The translations under genes and the position numbers were made by a program. A stretch of DNA of 10,841 nucleotides, taken from contig CAZFIJ010000017.1 of NCBI GenBank assembly GCA_964519515.1, forward strand, positions 1 to 10,841, given 5' to 3'. Shown in pieces: positions 6,484 to 10,841 of the stretch. The notes beneath the pieces were generated by a model. That model saw nothing but the letters and a program-made list of their open reading frames with translations. It did not search any database and was not told the origin of the DNA. This stretch comes from Korarchaeum sp964519515 (GTDB lineage Archaea; Korarchaeota; Korarchaeia; Korarchaeales; Korarchaeaceae). Positions within the stretch are counted from its first letter, which is position 1. The number at the start of each line of letters is the position of its first letter.

Positions 6484-7101
6484 ATGGCTCTCTCTACGGA
6501 GGAGAAGAGGAGGTTTCTGAGATCACTAGATGAAGACATTGAGTTCAGATACGCAGTTGCAGGCTATCTGGGAATTTCTGAGATATTGAGAAGGCTCGAT
6601 TCATTAGAAGAGAGCATGATTAAGCTCTGGGAGGAGGTAAAATCGCTCAGGGAGGGGCAGAATAAGCTGAGAGAGGACTTCGATAGACTCGGCATGAGAG
6701 TAGAGGTCACTATAGGGAGCATGGGGAGGAGATGGGGGGAGGATCTCGAGAGGATGGTACTCGAGATATTCAAGGAGGCCCTAGAGAGGAGGGGGATTGA
6801 GCCCGGGAGGGTCGAGAAACTTAGATTCGTGGATAGAGATGGAAGCATGACAGGGATCAGAGGCAAGGTGGTCGATATAGATATCTCAGTGAAGGATGAT
6901 AAGCTCTACTTGATCGAGGTGAAATCCAGAGCAGAGCTGGATCATATAGATGCTCTTTATGTGAAGGCAAGAGCTGTTGAGAAGTATCTGAATAGAAGTG
7001 TAGATAAGATAATCCTAGTTTCCGTTAACGTTGACAGAGAGGCTTATGATAGGGCTAAGGAGCTGGGGATAGATGTTATATGCGGACACGTGATAGAGTA
7101 G
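6484..7101 (+). CDS. Paralogous coiled-coil protein with PD-(D/E)XK nuclease-like domain (DUF3782-like)
   Basis: This 205-residue paralogue of the upstream gene shares the first 36 residues with few substitutions (both begin MALS-EEKR and share FRYAVAG-LG-SEIL). The middle, about 37-75, is a shorter and less regular coiled coil without the tandem repeat. The C-terminal domain has D131-I-D133 and E145-V-K147 (LYLIEVKSR), the D...ExK signature of the PD-(D/E)XK superfamily. The end (AKELGIDVI) matches the partner's AKDLGVEI. The two genes have separate promoters, so they may be expressed independently. Function is unknown; a nuclease or a nuclease-derived DNA-binding role is the family-level guess. 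The divergent middle under a conserved N-terminus suggests a fixed docking peptide with variable linkers. Confidence 0.82.
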   Translation: MALSTEEKRRFLRSLDEDIEFRYAVAGYLGISEILRRLDSLEESMIKLWEEVKSLREGQNKLREDFDRLGMRVEVTIGSMGRRWGEDLERMVLEIFKEALERRGIEPGRVEKLRFVDRDGSMTGIRGKVVDIDISVKDDKLYLIEVKSRAELDHIDALYVKARAVEKYLNRSVDKIILVSVNVDREAYDRAKELGIDVICGHVIE

Positions 7102-7170
7102 CTCAAAATTTGCAATTCTCCGAAGCTTTAGATCTCTTTTAGGCCATTGAGACTTGAATATTTCTGTCTT

Positions 7171-7186
7171 GGACACGTGAGTGTCC
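7171..7186 (+). other. Hairpin with GTGA (GNRA-type) tetraloop
   Basis: GGACAC pairs perfectly with GTGTCC around GTGA. As plus-strand RNA this is a GNRA tetraloop on a 6-bp stem, a very stable fold common in structured RNAs. It lies about 70 bases after the preceding stop codon, so it could instead mark the 3' end of that transcript. Confidence 0.45.
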
Positions 7187-7470
7187 TTCCGAGAGGGCTA
7201 GAAGATTCTGAAATTTGCGATCAAATTCTCTAGCGGATGAATAGATGTATCGGGAATGTCAGCTCAGGGCGAGAGATCTGAATAGAGCATGTCTGGATAT
7301 CGGAGCTGGGCGGTGTTATAATGCCTGATGCTTACCGGAATTGAGAGGTATCATATTCTCTTGATTTGCGAAGTACCGTGACGCAGATCAGGGTGTTGAA
7401 GTACACTCAGTTTTTTCGCTGAAATTTACAGTTAAACTACAGGAAAGATTTAGAATGGGAATGAACTAAG

Positions 7471-7581
7471 ATGAAGTCGTTAGGCATTTGCCGGAGCTTT
7501 GAGAGGAATCCCGATCTATTGAGGGAACCCCTCGGCTCCGTTCCTGGAGTCTCTACCGATGAGTTTTATGAAGAGAGTTAA
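7471..7581 (+). CDS. Doubtful 36-residue ORF
   Basis: An ATG opens a 36-codon frame whose product ends LREPLGSVPGVSTDEFYEES. A stop lies three codons upstream in frame, so it is not the visible tail of a longer ORF. No good Shine-Dalgarno or well-placed TATA box is seen. The composition looks protein-like, but I recognise no family. It could be a small gene, a pseudogene fragment or chance. Confidence 0.18.
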   Translation: MKSLGICRSFERNPDLLREPLGSVPGVSTDEFYEES

Positions 7582-7651
7582 AAGGGGCCATTATGACTGC
7601 TGAAGTTGAGGCAGAGTAGTTAATTGACTCAAGTTTGAGGGATTTATGATA

Positions 7652-8176
7652 TTATTTCCCGTAGACTCCCTCCCACATCTCCTCGAACTCGCTCTCGTAC
7701 TCACTAGATACCTCGGGATTCCATATGATTATTAAGTTCTCATCGTTCTTCTTATCAGCAGACTCAGTGTAATTGAAGCTACCCGTAGCTACTACTTTGC
7801 TATCCACTACAACGAACTTATTGTGCATCAAGTATGGATTCTTATCCAATTTGACCTCAATCCCCGCCGCTCTAAGCTTCCCATATTGGCTGTAGCTCGT
7901 CACCTGCTCGCTTTCAATTATCACCCTGACGCTTAGGCCCCTCTCCTTAGCTCTTATCAGTGCATCAGCTATCCCCTCATGGGTGAACGAGTAGACAGCG
8001 ACGCTCACACTCCTATTAGCTCTATCGATTAAGGAAATTATTGCCCTACCGCATGAATCCTCGGGGCAGAAGTAGACATTTATTTGAGTACTTTGAGGAT
8101 AGATCCTCGGTTGATTTATGATAATATAGGCTAGAGCGATCAAGATTATAGCGATCAGAACTCCCGACGCCCTCAT
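7652..8176 (-). CDS. Membrane-anchored phospholipase D-type nuclease, single HKD motif
   Basis: The 174-residue protein starts with a membrane segment (about residues 4-21, SGVLIAIILIALAYIII) followed by one PLD catalytic half. The HKD motif is complete: H118-N-K120-x4-D125, followed by ATGSFNYT. The fold markers VAVYSFT and ALIRAKERGLSVRVII are typical of small Nuc-type endonucleases, which dimerise to form one active site. Two cysteines (C37, C42; CPEDSC) just outside the membrane could form a disulfide. The catalytic domain therefore probably faces outward and may degrade extracellular nucleic acid. The start at 8176 is chosen because the membrane segment begins there and a TATA box lies 25 bases upstream. 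The frame is open to 8257, but that would put a long polar tail before the membrane segment. Confidence 0.85.
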   Translation of the reverse strand: MRASGVLIAIILIALAYIIINQPRIYPQSTQINVYFCPEDSCGRAIISLIDRANRSVSVAVYSFTHEGIADALIRAKERGLSVRVIIESEQVTSYSQYGKLRAAGIEVKLDKNPYLMHNKFVVVDSKVVATGSFNYTESADKKNDENLIIIWNPEVSSEYESEFEEMWEGVYGK

Positions 8177-8180
8177 CTCC

Positions 8181-8189
8181 TTTTTATCC
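8181..8189 (+). promoter_or_regulatory. Candidate TATA box of the radical SAM gene
   Basis: TTTTTATCC lies about 24 bases before GTG 8208 and 27 before TTG 8211. It overlaps the region just upstream of the divergent PLD start, so the two promoters interleave. On the other strand the same bases read like a Shine-Dalgarno sequence touching the PLD ATG with no spacer, which argues against that use. Confidence 0.4.
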
Positions 8190-8197
8190 ACTGAGTC

Positions 8198-8205
8198 AAT
8201 ATAAA
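8198..8205 (-). promoter_or_regulatory. TATA box of the PLD nuclease gene
   Basis: On the minus strand this reads TTTATATT, centred about 25 bases before the ATG at 8176, predicting a leaderless transcript. It sits only a few bases from the divergent radical SAM start. Confidence 0.55.
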
Positions 8206-8207
8206 CT

Positions 8208-9032
8208 GTGTTGAGGGTACTCAAGCCCTTCGACCCCTGGAGGAGTGAGCTCTGCACATGCCCGAGGAAGTACTCTCTCCACCCTTACACTGGTTGCACG
8301 CACTTCTGTCTCTACTGTTATGCTACATCTTACGTGGGCAGGAGGATCAGTAAGCCTAAGCGTGAGTTCATTAAAATGCTCAGGAGGGACATATATGAGG
8401 CCGATTCGAGGATTCCAGTCGAGCTATCGACTAGTAGCGATCCTTATACACCGGAAGAAGCGGTCTTAGGGATAACCAGGACTTCTCTAAAGCTACTGAA
8501 ATCTAAGGGCTTCAGTGTGCTGATAACGACTAAGGGAACTTCGTTCAAATATGATCAGGATTTATTTGATGCTGTTATGGTCACTATAACTACTCTAGAT
8601 TATGAGATCTCTTCTAAATTAGAGCCTAATGCCCCACCCCCCTCCGAGAGGTTAGAAGCCCTCTCTCAGGTAGAGAGGAGGAAGGGTGTCAGGATAGATC
8701 CAATAATACCTAAAATAAATGATGATCTCAAGGATATAAGGGAGCTGCTTAGAGAAGTTAGGGATTGCGGGGCTGAGCATGTCGTCTTCTCGACTTACAA
8801 AGCCAAGCCGGACAATCTGAGGAGGATGCTAAATGCTTTCCCCGAGTTAGCTGAAGTCAATTTCACTGAGCTTATCGGCAGTTATAAGTACTTAGAGAGA
8901 GGCTTCAGGTACCGTCTGCTCAAGGGAGCTGTCGAGGAAGCATTGAAGTTGGGGATGACAGCTTCAGTCTGCAGGGAGGGATTCCCAGATCTCATGAGGG
9001 CGAGGTCGTGCGATGGGACTCATATGCTTTGA
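8208..9032 (+). CDS. Radical SAM protein of the spore photoproduct lyase-like (SplB/COG1533) group
   Basis: The 274-residue protein has the radical SAM motif C30-x3-C34-x2-C37 in the signature PYTGCTHFCLYCYA, near the N-terminus as in COG1533 proteins. Downstream, STSSDPYTPEE, VLITTKGTS and RIDPIIPKIND are typical of this group. Members bind one [4Fe-4S] cluster and SAM and make a 5'-deoxyadenosyl radical. Bona fide spore photoproduct lyase repairs UV-damaged thymines, but most archaeal homologues are uncharacterised, so repair is only a possibility. An extra pair, C16 and C18 (CTC), precedes the motif. The start is GTG 8208 or TTG 8211; no ATG fits. Its 3' end overlaps the opposing M32 gene by 13 bases. 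Confidence 0.85.
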   Translation: MLRVLKPFDPWRSELCTCPRKYSLHPYTGCTHFCLYCYATSYVGRRISKPKREFIKMLRRDIYEADSRIPVELSTSSDPYTPEEAVLGITRTSLKLLKSKGFSVLITTKGTSFKYDQDLFDAVMVTITTLDYEISSKLEPNAPPPSERLEALSQVERRKGVRIDPIIPKINDDLKDIRELLREVRDCGAEHVVFSTYKAKPDNLRRMLNAFPELAEVNFTELIGSYKYLERGFRYRLLKGAVEEALKLGMTASVCREGFPDLMRARSCDGTHML

Positions 9033-10480
9033 TACTTCTCATTTAAGTATCTCAGGAAGTAATCGGGATTTATGTAATCACCAGTGGTCCTCTTGAGCAG
9101 ATCCTCGGGGCTGTAGACTGAACCGTGCTTATGAACTCTCTCCTTTAGTACTCCCATCACCTCTCCGAATCTACCCTCCTTAACTCTATCCGCGAGATCC
9201 AGCTTATAGTAGAGCTGAGCGGCTATCATGCTCCCTATAGCGTAAGTCGGGAAGTAGCCTATAGTCGCGTGAGCCCAGTGTATATCTTGTAAGACCCCTA
9301 AGCTATCGTTAGGCGGAGTTATTCCTATGAGCTCCTCCATCCTCTGATTCCAAATCTCAGGCAGCTCTTTCACTTTCAAGTCCCCTTCTATCATCCTCTT
9401 CTCCAGCTCGAACCTCAAGCCTATGTGCAATGGATACTGGACTTCATCAGCTTCCACCCTTATCAACTCGGGCTTTACCATAGTGAAGTAAGTGTATACA
9501 TCCTCTTCACTATACTTCTTGAGCTCAGGGATTGCCATGAGCATCGAATCGTAGAACCTCCTCACGAAAGCCCTAGATCTCCCGACTATGTTCTCCCAGA
9601 ACCTCGATTGAGATTCATGGAATCCTAGAGAAGCCCCTGATTGGACTGGAGTCGCTCTTAGCTCCTCACTCACGTTCATCTCATATGAGGCGTGACCGAA
9701 CTCATGTACAGCTGCCATGAGGGCTCTCCTGAAGTCCCTCCCCTCATACCTAACGGTTATCCTGATATCGTAAAGGCCCATGCTGACTGTGAAAGGGTGA
9801 GGCGATGTATCTAGCCTAGCCCTCGAAGTATCGAAGCCTAAGTGGAAGAGGACATGCTCTATGAGCCTCCTCATCATCCTCTCATCATAAGCTATGTCCT
9901 CTATCTCATGCTTCTCAGGGTACCTCTCCTTCAGCTCCTTGAATAGGGATGAGATGTCCTTTAAGACTGAGAAGATCCTCTCGCACTTCTTGAGGGTCAA
10001 TCCCTCCTCGTAGATATCGAGTAAGGCATCATATGGGTGATCCTCGTAACCTAAGTACTCAGCCTTCCTCCTCTGTAGTTCAACTATCTTCTCGAGGGTG
10101 GGCATGAATATAGAGAAGTCGGATTTAGCCCTAGCCTCCTTCCAATCTTGAAAGGCCTTAGCGACAGTCCTCTCCTCCTCTTCTATTAGTTCCTTCGGTA
10201 TCCTCGTGTAATACTTTATCCACCTCTTCAGAACCCTTATAATCCCTTCCTCAATCTCATTCTGAGGCTTAGCGCTCTCAACTAGCCCTATGAACTCTGG
10301 ATGTGTGTAGAGCCTCTGGACTTGAGTCTCCAAGTTCCCCCTGACTTCACCTCTCTCCTCAGAGGCTAGAGGGGGCATGTAAGTCTCCATATCCCAACCC
10401 AGTAGGGAGAGAGCGTACCTCAGGGACCATATATCTCTGTACCTCACTAGTATCTCCTTGACCTCAGCTGAGAAAGTCAT
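9020..10480 (-). CDS. M32 family metallocarboxypeptidase (carboxypeptidase Taq type)
   Basis: The 486-residue protein is close to the roughly 500 residues usual for M32 enzymes, which remove C-terminal amino acids from peptides using one metal ion. All the described family motifs are present: HPF (228-230), DIRIT (238-242), the metal site HEFGH (259-263), HES (288-290, with E289 the third ligand, 30 residues after the first histidine as in the Pyrococcus enzyme), and GVLQDIHW (395-402). The C-terminus (SPEDLLKRTTGDYINPDYFLRYL) is also conserved. It is cytoplasmic, with no signal peptide, and probably recycles peptides after proteolysis. The ATG at 10480 has a TATA box 26 bases upstream and no ribosome binding site. 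It stands alone, although the upstream membrane gene on the same strand ends only 23 bases before it. Confidence 0.95.
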   Translation of the reverse strand: MTFSAEVKEILVRYRDIWSLRYALSLLGWDMETYMPPLASEERGEVRGNLETQVQRLYTHPEFIGLVESAKPQNEIEEGIIRVLKRWIKYYTRIPKELIEEEERTVAKAFQDWKEARAKSDFSIFMPTLEKIVELQRRKAEYLGYEDHPYDALLDIYEEGLTLKKCERIFSVLKDISSLFKELKERYPEKHEIEDIAYDERMMRRLIEHVLFHLGFDTSRARLDTSPHPFTVSMGLYDIRITVRYEGRDFRRALMAAVHEFGHASYEMNVSEELRATPVQSGASLGFHESQSRFWENIVGRSRAFVRRFYDSMLMAIPELKKYSEEDVYTYFTMVKPELIRVEADEVQYPLHIGLRFELEKRMIEGDLKVKELPEIWNQRMEELIGITPPNDSLGVLQDIHWAHATIGYFPTYAIGSMIAAQLYYKLDLADRVKEGRFGEVMGVLKERVHKHGSVYSPEDLLKRTTGDYINPDYFLRYLNEKYQSI

Positions 10481-10501
10481 AATGATATCAAGGTCCCTAA
10501 A

Positions 10502-10509
10502 TCTTAAAA
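10502..10509 (-). promoter_or_regulatory. TATA box of the M32 carboxypeptidase gene
   Basis: On the minus strand this reads TTTTAAGA, centred about 26 bases before the ATG at 10480, predicting a leaderless transcript. It overlaps the stop codon of the upstream gene. Confidence 0.55.
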
Positions 10510-10841
10510 TTTTATCGTTATTTTCCCCTCCCTCATCAACCTATGTATTTCGTTGATTAGCTCAGTGGGGGCAACTGATAGATCTATTGAGGACTTGACT
10601 ATATCTATTTCTACTGTTTCTCCGGGCCTTCTGTAGCTAAGAGCTGATAGTATAGATCCTCTCAAGGCCTCGGGATCGAGAATAGTTATCTTAATTGGAA
10701 AGCCCCCTGATGGAGTTTTAGGCATGTTGATCAGGTAGTTTTGGATCGCGAGAGTTATAGAGATGATCGCTCCCAAGGAGAGCACGCCAGTTCTGAGGTT
10801 CGGCGGTATATAGTATCCGAGGGCGAGTACCAAGAGGAAGA
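10504..10841 (-). CDS. Partial membrane protein of unknown function (C-terminal part)
   Basis: The frame is open to the window edge, so the gene probably starts outside; the first in-window start codon is a TTG at 10833. The visible part has a hydrophobic stretch at the edge (FLLVLALGYYI), a second probable membrane segment (GVLSLGAIISITLAI), and then a polar domain of about 75 residues (from FPIKITILDP to the C-terminal GKITIKF) that is probably cytoplasmic. I do not recognise the family. It lies just upstream of the M32 gene on the same strand, but the M32 gene has its own promoter, so co-function is not implied. Confidence 0.65.
   Translation of the reverse strand, partial: FLLVLALGYYIPPNLRTGVLSLGAIISITLAIQNYLINMPKTPSGGFPIKITILDPEALRGSILSALSYRRPGETVEIDIVKSSIDLSVAPTELINEIHRLMREGKITIKF

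Larger units (their letters stand above)
7102..7651. other. 550-base region with no convincing gene
   Basis: Reading all frames, stop codons are frequent on both strands. One plus frame (7365-7469) runs 34 codons to a stop with no upstream start codon and is followed at once by a 36-codon ORF in another frame. This could be a decayed gene, but I recognise no parent. A GTGA-loop hairpin lies at 7171-7186, a T6 run at 7411-7416, and a GAGGG/CCCTC stem near 7520-7535. I see no tRNA, CRISPR repeat or clear C/D-box RNA. Confidence 0.4.

Noticed and set aside
7084..7180. GGACACGTGA occurring at the end of the second paralogue and again in the hairpin at 7171
   Set aside because: A ten-base repeat is within chance expectation, and no longer duplication surrounds it.
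8177..8257. Longer PLD start at 8257 (27 extra residues)
   Set aside because: It would bury the membrane anchor behind a polar tail and overlap the radical SAM start; the TATA box supports 8176.
1..10841. CRISPR arrays, tRNA or rRNA genes, insertion sequences
   Set aside because: Looked for spaced identical repeats, tRNA arm patterns, rRNA blocks and transposase motifs; none were found.

Overview
The window reads as chromosomal DNA of an anaerobic, probably thermophilic archaeon. Arginine is mostly AGG/AGA and isoleucine often ATA. Most promoters show a TATA-like box about 24-27 bases before the start codon with no usable ribosome binding site, which is the archaeal leaderless pattern. The gene content (tungsten aldehyde ferredoxin oxidoreductase, class III ribonucleotide reductase, M32 carboxypeptidase, coiled-coil PD-(D/E)XK proteins) fits the TACK group. 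Korarchaeota is my best guess from gene style, but this is inference and not shown by the sequence.

Layout. Positions 1-476 hold no convincing gene but carry several stem-loops, two of them strong and directly adjacent. Positions 477-2883 (+) are a two-gene operon: a protein with four [4Fe-4S] motifs overlapping an AOR-family oxidoreductase. On the minus strand, 2924-5508 encode nrdD and nrdG, translationally coupled by an ATGA overlap. A perfect 23-base palindrome lies between the nrdD TATA box and its ATG. Positions 5660-6319 and 6484-7101 (+) are paralogous coiled-coil proteins with a near-identical N-terminal peptide and a C-terminal PD-(D/E)XK nuclease-like domain; the first carries an in-frame 21-base tandem repeat. 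Positions 7102-7651 are largely gene-free, with one GTGA-loop hairpin and a doubtful 36-codon ORF. Positions 7652-8176 (-) encode a membrane-anchored phospholipase D-type nuclease. It is divergent, from interleaved promoters, from a radical SAM protein of the spore photoproduct lyase-like group (8208-9032, +). That gene converges with 13 bases of overlap on an M32 carboxypeptidase (9020-10480, -). A partial membrane protein (10504 to the edge, -) ends the window.

How the genes work together. The ferredoxin-like protein and AOR probably form one redox enzyme that oxidises aldehydes and passes electrons to ferredoxin-type carriers. NrdG activates NrdD to make deoxynucleotides without oxygen; the palindrome suggests this operon is controlled by a repressor. 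The nuclease-like genes in the middle have no visible shared pathway. No CRISPR array, tRNA, rRNA or insertion sequence was seen.
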